Shown: piece after piece, positions 49,771 to 59,310 of the stretch
Numbering within the stretch: the stretch's first letter is position 1
How the letters are laid out: each line of letters begins with the position of its first letter
Source: Pachysolen tannophilus NRRL Y-2460
Lineage: Eukaryota > Ascomycota > Pichiomycetes > Alaninales > Pachysolenaceae
Assembly: GCA_001661245.1 (NCBI GenBank)
Contig: KV454011.1
Location: 2,206,663 to 2,270,662 of the forward strand
Direction of reading: 5' to 3'
DNA: 64,000 nt
Translations under genes and position numbers: made by a program
Notes under the pieces: generated by a model
What the model was told of the DNA's origin: nothing
Databases searched by the model: none
What the model saw: the letters and a program-made list of their open reading frames with translations, nothing else

Positions 49771-52700
49771 ATGGATAATCAAAAATTTTCTAATTTACCC
49801 AAGGCAGGAAGTAGTAGTGGTGGTGGTGGTAATGGTGGTAGTGGTAGTGGTAGTGGTAGTTATCTGCATGGGAAACAACAAAGAGAAACTCAACATTCAG
49901 AACAGCCACATAGTTATTCCATGGATAACTACATGGATAACTACATGGCAGAGGATTCATCTATAAATGAATCTGTACTGTCTTCATCGGTATCTACAAG
50001 TGGAATTTCAAATAAATCAAGTTTTTCTATAGCTTCTGCTTTTTTTAACAATCATGCTCCTCATTTGAATTTCCATTCAGGAAGGCATAACTATAACGAT
50101 GATTTTGATAATGATGATAATGCTCCAATTTCTCATAACATGGCTAGGCCTCTGTCACTGTCTCTGACGCTGTCACTGTCTCTGTCTCTGTCACTGAATC
50201 CAAGTTCTTTTGGTAATACCGGACGTATACACTCTTTTCATTCTCATTCACATCATCATATGCCCCATATCCCATTGTTCAAACGTTCTTCATCAATGAT
50301 TAATGAACATCACAATTCAGATGAATCCTTATTTGCTGGAAATGGGTTGAGCGATGTGTTGGGCAGTGGTACTGGTTCAGGAAGTTCTAGAGGCTCAAAA
50401 GGTTCATCAGAAAGGGCGAAACAAACACTGCACCATCGTACTGGTGGTGCTGGTGGTCGTTTTTTCAAAAATTTGAAAAAATCTCATACAAGTGTTTCAC
50501 CATCAGGTTCACAATACCCTTCTTCACTGTCAACTAGTGATGATGAGTTTAAAACAATAAGATTTAAAAATCAAAGTGGTTCATCAGTTTCAATTCCATC
50601 ATCAGAAAGTACACCTTTATCAAATACTCCAATTATTGGGACAGATATTCAACCTCAAACTCCACATAATTCTCGTATATCCACAAAAATTCCTTCATCT
50701 GTAAATGTAGCTGCATCATCATCAGTAGAATTAAATAATGAAGTGAAAAAAGAACAAGAAGTATTATTCAATTTATATAAATTTTTCATAAAATTTCAAA
50801 AAAATTCAAAAGAAACTGATTTATTAGATTATGCTTCTTTTAGACTTGAAGCTTGGAGTGATTTTTTATTAACAATTTTACAACTGAAAAAAAATTCATT
50901 AATACAAGAAAAAATTACAAGAAATAATGAATTAAAATTTTTTAAAGATCAAAAATCTAGTGACGAAGGAAGTTTAAATTCAGATTATTCAAATTCAACT
51001 TCTGTTTTTAATCAAGACCCTGAATTAATACAAATCCCAACTATAATAACTTCAAATAGTACTGCTGCTTTAACACTAACAGCATCAAACAAGGAACCAA
51101 ATGATTTGGATTCAATCCCAGAAAGTTTTGCAGGATCAGATGACAAGAAAACTCAAAATACACAACTGTCATCAACTGCAACTGCTACTTCATCATTAGC
51201 ATCTGCACTGCAAACTAATGATAATATTGACCCTGATATATTGAGATATTATCTAGTTCAACTTTGGCATATGCAAATTTGGAAAAAATTATTTAATTCA
51301 AATTCATTTGTTACTAGAGATATTTTGAAAAAATCAAAATTATCAAATGATCATGGTGATCACCAAATTTGTCTATTACAAAAACAAGTACCTTATGGTG
51401 ACCTTAGTAAAAATAATGAATTCAGTTGGTTATGGAGTTGGCAATTGGCTTATGACGAAAAGGAAAGTGTCATCAACACTATTTCTTTAAGACATGATGA
51501 ACCATCAAAAGTAATTGTGGATCGAAATAATAATGCAATATCTGATTCTAGAGGTCAAAATCTTAAATCAATAAATCTGGAATTTATGAATTCAAAAGAG
51601 ACCCATCCATTTTTATCATTATTACAAACTAAATTAAAAGGTTCTAATTATTTAAAAAATTATTCAATTTTCACAACTCCTAGTTATCTGAATTTGCCAA
51701 TAAAATCAAATTCTCAAAATATTTTACTTTCATATGACATGTTTTTATCAGTAAAGAAACATGAATGGTTACAAACTTTAAAAGATTGTCATAGAGTTTT
51801 GAAAGTAGGTGGTTATATCCAATTATACATAATGGATATAGAAGTCATTTATTCAAATTTAAATAACAAAAGAGAACATTTTGAATTCACTGGATCTGCC
51901 TCAAATTCTCCATCAGAAAATCCAGGTATTAAGATTTATGAATTACTTCAAAAACTTGCAAAAAAGGATAATTATGAAATTCGTCCAAGTTCTAAGATAA
52001 TGCAATGGTTAAAAATTTGTGGATTTAAAGATATCAAATATTCAATTGTTTGTGTTCCTAGAGTTGGTACACCATTGAGTAAACATGATTTTTCCAGATG
52101 CAATAGTCAAAATAATGAAAACGTTGACTTGAAAGGACAGGAACCTTTAAATACCAATAACACTGAGTCAACCATGGCAGCTACCACAGAAACTCCAACT
52201 AGTACTCCCACTGCAATGGTTGCTGCAGAACAAAATTCAATTTCAGCTGGGTTTTCAACTTTAGATACTGTTCCTTCGACTTCTATACATCCCGACTCAA
52301 ACTATAATTATTCAACTCCTCCATCTCCAGCAGAATGTTCGAATAATGAACAACACGCTTCCGGTCTTCGCAAATCTTCAATTTTTACAGATTCGACAAT
52401 TTCAGATCATAATTCATTACAATCAATTAATCAATCTTTAGCTGAATCTTCAAATTCATCAATTAATTTGTCTAATAGAAATAATAGTATACCTGTGACT
52501 GGTTTTAACTCAGAGGAAAATCATACAGATAATGCTGAAAGTAGTACGGACTCTAAAGTATCAGATTCAAAATCTCATATTACAAAAGATGAACGGTTTG
52601 ATGATTTGATGGGATTTTGTTCTAGTTCTGTGGAATACATAATTGCAAACTCTTTTATTGGTTTAACTCCTGAAACTAAATTTTCTAATCATCCAGTAGG

Positions 52701-52863
52701 TAATATAAATAACAGAAATGTTTTAAATAAGGAAAAAGAAAAGGATTCAGATGAAGAAATCCTAATGAACTATCTTGATTACAGAATTAATGGAGATGGC
52801 ACAACCACAAAACATTTTGATGAAGGAAGTTGGTCTTTTATGATGCTTACGGCTACAAAATGA
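49771..52863 (+). CDS. Large Ser/Asn-rich protein with degenerate methyltransferase-like domain
   Basis: A 1030-residue protein from the ATG at 49771 (a TTG six codons upstream is ignored). Residues 1-320 are disordered: Gly/Ser repeats, His-rich FHSHSHHHMPH, and a CTG/TCx tract at codons 128-142. Residues about 325-380 form a conserved-looking helical block (LLDYASFRLEAWSDFLLTIL). Residues about 480-770 hold a folded region with VPYGDLSKNNEFSWLWSWQL, ILLSYDMFLSVKKHEW and the methyltransferase-type strand DCHRVLKVGGYIQLYIMD, but I see no GxGxG SAM-binding motif. The tail is again Ser/Thr-rich, closing with a conserved-looking end (DEGSWSFMMLTATK). I recall similar Ser-rich fungal proteins with SAM-methyltransferase-like regions but assign no function. 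Confidence 0.6.
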   Translation: MDNQKFSNLPKAGSSSGGGGNGGSGSGSGSYLHGKQQRETQHSEQPHSYSMDNYMDNYMAEDSSINESVLSSSVSTSGISNKSSFSIASAFFNNHAPHLNFHSGRHNYNDDFDNDDNAPISHNMARPLSLSLTLSLSLSLSLNPSSFGNTGRIHSFHSHSHHHMPHIPLFKRSSSMINEHHNSDESLFAGNGLSDVLGSGTGSGSSRGSKGSSERAKQTLHHRTGGAGGRFFKNLKKSHTSVSPSGSQYPSSLSTSDDEFKTIRFKNQSGSSVSIPSSESTPLSNTPIIGTDIQPQTPHNSRISTKIPSSVNVAASSSVELNNEVKKEQEVLFNLYKFFIKFQKNSKETDLLDYASFRLEAWSDFLLTILQLKKNSLIQEKITRNNELKFFKDQKSSDEGSLNSDYSNSTSVFNQDPELIQIPTIITSNSTAALTLTASNKEPNDLDSIPESFAGSDDKKTQNTQLSSTATATSSLASALQTNDNIDPDILRYYLVQLWHMQIWKKLFNSNSFVTRDILKKSKLSNDHGDHQICLLQKQVPYGDLSKNNEFSWLWSWQLAYDEKESVINTISLRHDEPSKVIVDRNNNAISDSRGQNLKSINLEFMNSKETHPFLSLLQTKLKGSNYLKNYSIFTTPSYLNLPIKSNSQNILLSYDMFLSVKKHEWLQTLKDCHRVLKVGGYIQLYIMDIEVIYSNLNNKREHFEFTGSASNSPSENPGIKIYELLQKLAKKDNYEIRPSSKIMQWLKICGFKDIKYSIVCVPRVGTPLSKHDFSRCNSQNNENVDLKGQEPLNTNNTESTMAATTETPTSTPTAMVAAEQNSISAGFSTLDTVPSTSIHPDSNYNYSTPPSPAECSNNEQHASGLRKSSIFTDSTISDHNSLQSINQSLAESSNSSINLSNRNNSIPVTGFNSEENHTDNAESSTDSKVSDSKSHITKDERFDDLMGFCSSSVEYIIANSFIGLTPETKFSNHPVGNINNRNVLNKEKEKDSDEEILMNYLDYRINGDGTTTKHFDEGSWSFMMLTATK

Positions 52864-53523
52864 AATTCAATTTCTTTTTAATTTTTTTTCCCCCTCTCTA
52901 TTTATTATTATTTATTCATTTTAATTTTTCAATTAGCTTTCTCTTTTGTTTTTTTGCCTATTTTATTGTTATCTTCAAAAGCATTTATCGAAAAGTCATC
53001 TTTTAATCTATTTATTTCGTTTTAATGAGAAATGACCAAAAAGCCATACTTTTTTAACTTCCTTGATGTATTTATGTACGTTTATTGTTTTTTTCTTTGT
53101 TTTTTATGTAAAGTTTTGACGCCGCACTTTTCAAACATATTCAGATGAGCCGCAGTTTTTTTTGAACCATTGCACATGTATCTCACTCACCGAACCACGA
53201 TAAGATAAAATCTATTTTGAACAAAGGAGAATTTTTTAAAGTCTTGGAGTCCCTCAGTAGATGATGAATAATTTTATATATATATATGGATCTCTGCTTT
53301 TTTTGAAATCTTAAGAATAAACGGAAACTTGCTATTTAGTTTCCGTTAAATCATTAATCTTTCTTTAACTTCTACCACACTTTTCATGATATCTAATTAG
53401 TAATTAATAAATAATTTTTCAGCATTAAGCATCTTATTTAAGAGAGATTATATCTCTATGTTTTGTAGAAAGTTTTATCTTTATCTTTGTATTAAGAAAC
53501 CCCCAGTGAATTGATTTTCCAAC
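52864..53523. promoter_or_regulatory. Intergenic region upstream of JLP1-like gene
   Basis: About 660 bases between tandem genes. It contains T-runs, a TA repeat and TATATATATGG (53275-53289), a matched ACGGAAACTTGC/TTCCGTTAAAT palindrome-like pair (53320-53348), and a pyrimidine-rich stretch before the ATG. No ORF or RNA gene is visible. Confidence 0.5.
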
Positions 53524-54771
53524 ATGGCAACTTTAACTTTTACAGCTACTGGTTCTCAACCAGAAAGACAATTATCTCAAGAAGAACAAATTGAACAAAT
53601 CATTAGAAATACAGAGAGTGTTAGTATCGGTACTAAATCCAGTGCAGTAGCAGGTCCAGATCCAGAAGGCACAAAAAATTTACCAGAAACTACTCGTAAG
53701 AGATTTGAGAAATATGGGGTTGATATTTCTAAAGGTTATCCTACAAGACCTGATAAGAACTCTATTCCAGTCTATGTTGATGAAGCTTTTGCTATCAGAA
53801 ATGAAGATTACAATTTTGTAGATAGAGGTAAATTTGCAGACCCAGAAAAGAAAGCTTTATTTGGTGCAGCAAAAGAAGTTAAACATTTAACTAAACATAT
53901 TGGAACAGAAATTGTTGGTTTGCAATTACAAGATTTAAATGATAAGCAAAAGGATGAATTGGCACTCTTAATTGCAGAAAGAATTGTTGTTTTCTTTAGA
54001 GATCAAGACTTATCTCCTCAAAAACAATTAGAATTAGGTCATTATTGGGGACAGGTTGAAGTTCATGCACAGACTTCACAAGTTCCGGGTCTTCCTGGTA
54101 TTACCGTTATTTGGGGTGATTATATGAAAAAACATGGATTACCAATTCGTTATAAAAATGCGAAGATTGGAACAAATCAATGGCACACAGATTTGGTTCA
54201 TGAACATCAACCTGCAGGTATCACCCATTTGCATAATGATGCTATTCCTGATGTTGGTGGTGATACCCAATGGTCATCGGGATATGCAGCTTATGACAAA
54301 TTGTCCCCAGCATTGCAAAAATTCTTAGACGGTAAAAAAGCTGTTTATGTTTCTGCACATTCGTATCTTGACAGAAATGATCCATTTAGTGGCCCAAAGA
54401 AGATTGAAAGAATTCATCCTTTAGTTAGAACTCATCCAGTTACAGGTTGGAAATCATTATTCATTAATAAACCAATGACTAAAAGAATTGTTGGTTTAGA
54501 ACCTGCAGAATCTGATCTTATCTTGGACTATTTGTGTAAAGTCTTTGAAAGCAATTTAGATATTCAAGTTAGATTCAATTGGAAGCCAAGTAAACCAGGA
54601 TTAGGTACTTCAGCTCTTTGGGATAACAGAGTTTCTCAGCATTCTTCTGTTTGGGATCATGAAGGTAAAGAACCAAGGCATGGTACAAGAGTTACTTCCT
54701 TGGCTGAAATTCCATTTTTCGATCCTAACTCTTCATCTCAACGTGAGGCTTTGGGTTTATCATTGGATTAA
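53524..54771 (+). CDS. Fe(II)/2-oxoglutarate-dependent TauD/TfdA-family dioxygenase (JLP1-like)
   Basis: Member of the TauD/TfdA superfamily. The yeast representative Jlp1 releases sulfite from sulfonates such as taurine to supply sulfur. The product is 415 residues (Jlp1: 412). The metal-binding triad is visible as H221 and D223 in QWHTDLVHE and H373 in SQHSSVWDHEG. A 2-oxoglutarate-binding Arg is at about 389 in RHGTRVTS. Other family stretches are ERIVVFFRDQDLSPQKQLELG, GGDTQWSSGYAAYDKLSP and VRTHPVTGWKSLFIN. Codon choice is biased to abundant codons, suggesting good expression. The substrate could differ from taurine. Confidence 0.8.
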   Translation: MATLTFTATGSQPERQLSQEEQIEQIIRNTESVSIGTKSSAVAGPDPEGTKNLPETTRKRFEKYGVDISKGYPTRPDKNSIPVYVDEAFAIRNEDYNFVDRGKFADPEKKALFGAAKEVKHLTKHIGTEIVGLQLQDLNDKQKDELALLIAERIVVFFRDQDLSPQKQLELGHYWGQVEVHAQTSQVPGLPGITVIWGDYMKKHGLPIRYKNAKIGTNQWHTDLVHEHQPAGITHLHNDAIPDVGGDTQWSSGYAAYDKLSPALQKFLDGKKAVYVSAHSYLDRNDPFSGPKKIERIHPLVRTHPVTGWKSLFINKPMTKRIVGLEPAESDLILDYLCKVFESNLDIQVRFNWKPSKPGLGTSALWDNRVSQHSSVWDHEGKEPRHGTRVTSLAEIPFFDPNSSSQREALGLSLD

Positions 54772-54911
54772 TGATTTCAGTTATGACTTTTTTTTATTTT
54801 TTTTTCATTAGTATATTATATATATAGTATCGATAAATTGAATGAATTGTTTATTTTCAATTATTAAATTTTCAAATTAAATCTTAATATCTATTAACTA
54901 ACTATATACTA

Positions 54912-56171
54912 TTATAAATTACTCCACCTATATTCCTTAAAGATAAATTTTTGCTTCCCAAAATCGTCATAACCTCTCTCAATTTCAAATTGAACTTCAT
55001 GCAAACCAATGTCACTTGCCATCTTCCATAACATTTCCCTTTCTTCTTCAAAATTTGTCCTTATCGGTATTTGCAACAATACTCTTGAAATTTCTGTTTT
55101 CTTCAAAAAAATTTCAATCATATTTATCACCCATTGTGGATGCTTAGATGAATAAATTGGATCTGATAAAATTAAAGTATTAAACATGTCAGAGTTTTGT
55201 CCATATTTTTGCTTTAATAAATCTTGAAAATGTTTACTATTTGACCAATCCAAGGCTTCCACAATACAATTACTGGAGATATCGTTAAGTTGAATGTTAT
55301 AACTTAAATTTTCTATTATTTCAGGTAAATCTGTCAGAAATATATTTTCATACCCCAATAAAGCACAAGTGATTCCTACTAATCCAGTACCTGCTCCTAA
55401 CTCCAATATGGGTTCAAATAATAAATTCTGATGATTTGAAACTAGACGTTGTGATAACATTAATGAAGACCCCCATGTTTTTAAGCCCAAATTATCCGAA
55501 GTTAATGAGGGTTCTTTTAATTGAATATAATTTTTACCAGTTTTTTCTGGAAACCCTTTCATCACTATTTTCCTTATAATCTCTGGTTGTGCAGTACGCC
55601 CACAATTCTCAGACAATCTTAAACTGGCTTCTTTCCAAATCTTTTCCTTAAGAAGATCATCTGGTATCCAATCTAAACTTGAAGAGATTATATTTGTCAA
55701 ATAGTGATTAAGATTTTCTGGATTTAAATTTTCAAAAATTAAAGCCAATTTTTTACCTGGAAGCAACGTTGGGGCATTATTCTCAAACCAAGGTAAGCAT
55801 CTTGAAAACTCTTGGTGGTCTATTTCTCTCGATTTTAATTTTGAACTTATAATTTCTTCATCATTGATAATTAAAGTTTTAGTTTCTGTCTCCACCAAGG
55901 TACCACCAAAGTTCATTATTGGATCAGGAGCCAATAATTTCAATAACAACATGATTATCTCACCTGGAAAATTACGTGAAATTGGTGGTAAATCGAGAAC
56001 ATGGACCAGTAAATCATGAACCAGTAAATCACCCATCAGTAAATCACCCAAATTTTGTAATTGTTCGTCTTTGGTATCAGAAATTAGCGCTATATCATTT
56101 CCAACATCTTCACTTATAGTGATTTTTTGCTTAGATATAAAGTCCAAAGGATCAAAACTATCCTCCTCCAT
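54912..56171 (-). CDS. EFM2: Seven-beta-strand protein-lysine methyltransferase, EFM2-like
   Basis: Family-16 (FAM86/METTL21-like) lysine methyltransferase resembling yeast Efm2, which methylates a lysine of elongation factor 2. The product is 419 residues from the ATG at 56171, the same as S. cerevisiae Efm2. An N-terminal domain of about 190 residues is followed by SENCGRTAQPEIIRK, LKEPSLTSDNLGLKTWGSSLMLS and the SAM-binding motif I LELGAGTGLVGITCA (about 265). After that come the acidic strand-2 end IFLTDLP and the post-motif LILSDPIYSSKHPQW (a D-P-x-Y active-site motif of this family). A short DLLV/DLLM tandem duplication sits near residues 45-62. Efm3 is the main alternative, but it is shorter and usually lacks the N-domain. 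Confidence 0.78.
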   Translation of the reverse strand: MEEDSFDPLDFISKQKITISEDVGNDIALISDTKDEQLQNLGDLLMGDLLVHDLLVHVLDLPPISRNFPGEIIMLLLKLLAPDPIMNFGGTLVETETKTLIINDEEIISSKLKSREIDHQEFSRCLPWFENNAPTLLPGKKLALIFENLNPENLNHYLTNIISSSLDWIPDDLLKEKIWKEASLRLSENCGRTAQPEIIRKIVMKGFPEKTGKNYIQLKEPSLTSDNLGLKTWGSSLMLSQRLVSNHQNLLFEPILELGAGTGLVGITCALLGYENIFLTDLPEIIENLSYNIQLNDISSNCIVEALDWSNSKHFQDLLKQKYGQNSDMFNTLILSDPIYSSKHPQWVINMIEIFLKKTEISRVLLQIPIRTNFEEEREMLWKMASDIGLHEVQFEIERGYDDFGKQKFIFKEYRWSNL

Positions 56172-56312
56172 TAGAGTTCTCCTCAATCTTCAAAACCCTT
56201 GAGCTGGCTATTTCTTTCCTATATCTTGTTCACTTTCTTTTATAGATTAGATCTTTAACTGAAAAATTTTTCTAAAATTCAAAATTTAACGTGCATACAT
56301 ACATTACTCTCA

Positions 56313-56318
56313 ACGCGT
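56313..56318. promoter_or_regulatory. MCB element between EFM2 and PSF2
   Basis: Perfect palindromic ACGCGT, the MluI cell-cycle box bound by MBF at G1/S genes, 89 bases upstream of the PSF2 ATG. PSF2 encodes a replication-fork protein, so the site makes functional sense. It also lies on the 5' side of EFM2. Confidence 0.5.
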
Positions 56319-56406
56319 TTGTCTTTCATATAGAATGAGATTAAAGATTAAAGATTAAAGATCGATGATATAGGAGTTATCAACGTATAGGAGGATATAG
56401 AAGATA

Positions 56407-57103
56407 ATGGCATTACCTAGTAGATTGCAGAAGTCTTTGACTCTGTCAGAAATCAACTTTATAGCTGAAAATGAACCTATCAAAATATTACCAAGGTATA
56501 CTATGGAAGGTTTCCAACTTATAGGAGTATGTTAATAATGATATTGTTCTTTTGACATTGATTGTTACTTACTAACCAGGAATGTTTTTTTTTTTTTTTT
56601 TGCTTTTTATATAGACTCGATTGCCACCATTGAAAGCTATGAAACGAGAGGAGATACCGTTATGGTTACTGTTAATATTGAAGAGTCAGGATAGGTGTAA
56701 TATAATAACACCTGATTGGCTCACGGTGAAAAATTTACATAAAGCATATGAAGAAGAAGTGGAGTTCCCAACAAAGTTTAGTAACTTGCCGTGGCATTGG
56801 ATAGAGATTTCCAAGATGCTTTTGGATAAGGCTTCAGATGATTTAGTGGATCCTCCACATCAATTACGATCATTAATTCAAGATCTTTTAGAAGTTAGAT
56901 TAACAAAGACAAGGCAAGGTATTAAAGAGTTGAATGTTTCATATATACAGTTGGATAACTTATCAATGACTGAAATATCCACATTGAAACCCTTTTGTAT
57001 CCAGGTTATGGATCAGTTGGTTGCTCTTCACGAAGCAGGTACTGATGGAGATGAAGGTCAAGCCCAAGTGGCAGAAGATGAAGACTACGAAGAAGACGAC
57101 TGA
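56407..57103 (+). CDS. PSF2: GINS complex subunit Psf2, one intron
   Basis: Psf2 is one of four GINS subunits, which with Cdc45 and Mcm2-7 form the CMG replicative helicase. The coding sequence is join(56407-56526, 56615-57103), 202 residues. Exon 1 (MALPSRLQKS, INFIAENEPIKILPRYTMEG) ends at a GTATGT donor. The branch is TACTAAC (56570-56576) and the acceptor TATAG. Exon 2 gives TRLPPLKAMKREEIPLWLL, NLPWHWIEISKMLLDKASDD, RSLIQDLLEVRLTKTRQGIK and LQLDNLSMTEI-like sequence with a short acidic tail. The codon at 56669-56671 is CTG where yeast and human Psf2 have Ala. Confidence 0.95.
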
Positions 57104-57384
57104 AAACTTATCTTCACATAAAAATATATATATATATATATTCAACTATATAGATTTATCCTTTTTTTACCTCGTCATTGTAATAGAATTAATCAAAAAC
57201 TATAATCTAATCTATTGTCTTTGTTAATTTCTATTAATGTTTATAAACTAGTAGTGCTAATTGGTGTTCTTCCAATTTAAGTAATAATAATTTTTCACAA
57301 CTGGGTGGTGATAGGTGACTAAATTATTATAAATTTATTTTATAAATAAAGAAACTGGTATTCAGTTCAGCTTCTAGTTCAAGG

Positions 57385-59310
57385 ATGATTATATTCAAGG
57401 GGATAGAACCGAGATTTTTCAGGATTTGGTATGGTGGTTGCCGTCGTCTGTTTGGAATTTCCAAAAATATTCATAATTTTAGATCAAATTTGGAGAAAAG
57501 TAAGCAAACTACAAATGAAAGAAGAGAACTTATATTGTCGATATTGAAATCTACTTCTGGTAAAAGAGAAGCGAGAAATTATTTGAAAAAATATTCATTG
57601 TTAAGAAATGTTGATGAAGATGGTGGACTTTTAGATTCCAAGATAACTTATGGTAAAGTTAGCGATTTTGAGAATTTTCCCAATGATAACGAGATTTCAA
57701 ATAATAATGGTAATAAGAAGAATAAATACGATAAAATAGTGGATAACTTGATAAATATTGATATAGAGCGTAAAGATCAACAAAATGGATTTGGGAAACA
57801 AGATAATTCAATTACTCATGTTAAAATTGAAGAGACTAGTGATCAAATTGAATTGAATGATATTTTAAGAGTTGCAATTATCAAGATTAGAGATTTTGAA
57901 AAACTTTCTCAAGAAATAATTAATGGTATTTGTTTAACGATATATAATATTGTGAGATTAGGAGTAAGTCCAATTATTGTAATTGATAATTCAACGGAAA
58001 ATTCAAATTCATTATCTACATCACCTAATTTTTCTCAATCAGTTAAAAAAATTCTGGAACAATCAAATTTATTGGTGAAATCAATTGAATCTTTAGCTAA
58101 ATCTGAAAATCATAGTCTTGAAGCACGGTCAATTTTTGGATTATTTGAAATTGATACAACTAAAGATATTAAAAAAATTGTATTACCAGAATTATTAGTG
58201 GTTCCATTAACACAAGGTATCATCCCAATTGTTAATGCAGTTGCTTATAATTTGAAAAATTCAACAAATACTATATTATCCATGGATGATGTATTGAAAA
58301 TATTAGTTAAAGATTTAATTCAAGTTAATAATAAAGTAAAAGAAAGTAATAATGATGGCTCTGATTTTTTAACAATTGAAAAAATAATATTTATTGACCC
58401 TGAAGGAGGTATACCTTCTATTGAAAGGTTTAAATCTTCTCATGTTTATATTAATTTATTACAAGAATATGAATCTATTATTTCCGAATTGAATAATGGA
58501 TTTTTGCAAGAAAATCATAAAAAAATTCATTTAAATAATTTAAACATTATTAAAGAATTGCTTGATATATCAACTGAATCAACTACTGGTTTGATTACTA
58601 CACCCAGGATTGCTACATTAAAAGTTGGAACAAAATTTACTAATCCTATTATTCATAACGTTTTAACAGATAGACCAATTATTTCTTCATCATTACCTGT
58701 AAATTTGAAGAAAACTCCATTATTAAATACTACTATTATTCGGAAAGGTTTACCTTTAAAAATTATTGTACCTCAATCTAATATTGAAGAAGGAATTGAT
58801 TTACTTGAATATGATAAAAGAGGAATTATTGATTTAAAAAAATTAAAGTCATTAGTTAATGATTCTTTTCAAAGAGAATTAGATTTGAAACATTATTTGA
58901 ATAGAATTAATGGTAAAGTTGCTTCATTAATAATAGCTGGTGATTATGATGGAGCTGCTATTATTACCTTAGAATCACCTTCATTTAATGAAAAAATGAA
59001 AATACCCTATTTGGATAAATTTGCAGTTTCTACAAAATCTCAAGGATCAAGTGGAGTTGCTGATATTGTTTTTAAATGTATGTTAAATAAGTATCCTCAA
59101 GAATTGCTATGGAGATCAAAAAAGAAAAATCCAGTTAATAAATGGTATTTTGAAAGAAGTAAAGGTAATTTAAACATTGAAAATTCTGAATGGAAGGTTT
59201 TTTATAGTGGCAATAAGACAAGATCAATTGAAGACTTTAAAGCCTATTTTGATATCTGTGAAAATATAGAACCAAGTTGGTTAAATAAAGAGCTAAATAC
59301 TGTAAGATAG
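57385..59310 (+). CDS. ARG2: Mitochondrial acetylglutamate synthase
   Basis: Arg2 acetylates glutamate from acetyl-CoA, the first step of the ornithine/arginine pathway in the mitochondrial matrix, and works with Arg5,6. The product is 641 residues, longer than S. cerevisiae Arg2 (574). The N-terminus MIIFKGIEPRFFRIWYGGCRR is basic and aromatic, suitable for import. The N-terminal two-thirds is a degenerate amino-acid-kinase-like domain (ILRVAIIKIRDFEKLSQEI; FIDPEGGIPSIERF). The C-terminal acetyltransferase domain begins near residue 470 and has IIAGDYDGAAIITLESP, LDKFAVSTKSQGSSGVADIV, ELLWRSKKKNPVNKWYFERS and KVFYSG, hallmarks of the fungal NAGS NAT domain. Confidence 0.94.
   Translation: MIIFKGIEPRFFRIWYGGCRRLFGISKNIHNFRSNLEKSKQTTNERRELILSILKSTSGKREARNYLKKYSLLRNVDEDGGLLDSKITYGKVSDFENFPNDNEISNNNGNKKNKYDKIVDNLINIDIERKDQQNGFGKQDNSITHVKIEETSDQIELNDILRVAIIKIRDFEKLSQEIINGICLTIYNIVRLGVSPIIVIDNSTENSNSLSTSPNFSQSVKKILEQSNLLVKSIESLAKSENHSLEARSIFGLFEIDTTKDIKKIVLPELLVVPLTQGIIPIVNAVAYNLKNSTNTILSMDDVLKILVKDLIQVNNKVKESNNDGSDFLTIEKIIFIDPEGGIPSIERFKSSHVYINLLQEYESIISELNNGFLQENHKKIHLNNLNIIKELLDISTESTTGLITTPRIATLKVGTKFTNPIIHNVLTDRPIISSSLPVNLKKTPLLNTTIIRKGLPLKIIVPQSNIEEGIDLLEYDKRGIIDLKKLKSLVNDSFQRELDLKHYLNRINGKVASLIIAGDYDGAAIITLESPSFNEKMKIPYLDKFAVSTKSQGSSGVADIVFKCMLNKYPQELLWRSKKKNPVNKWYFERSKGNLNIENSEWKVFYSGNKTRSIEDFKAYFDICENIEPSWLNKELNTVR

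Noticed and set aside
53258-53275. GATGATGAAT resembling a snoRNA C box
   Set aside because: No D box (CTGA) at suitable distance and no terminal stem.
55990-56050. DLLM/DLLV tandem duplication in EFM2 as a possible assembly error
   Set aside because: The frame is kept and total length equals the yeast orthologue; probably natural variation.
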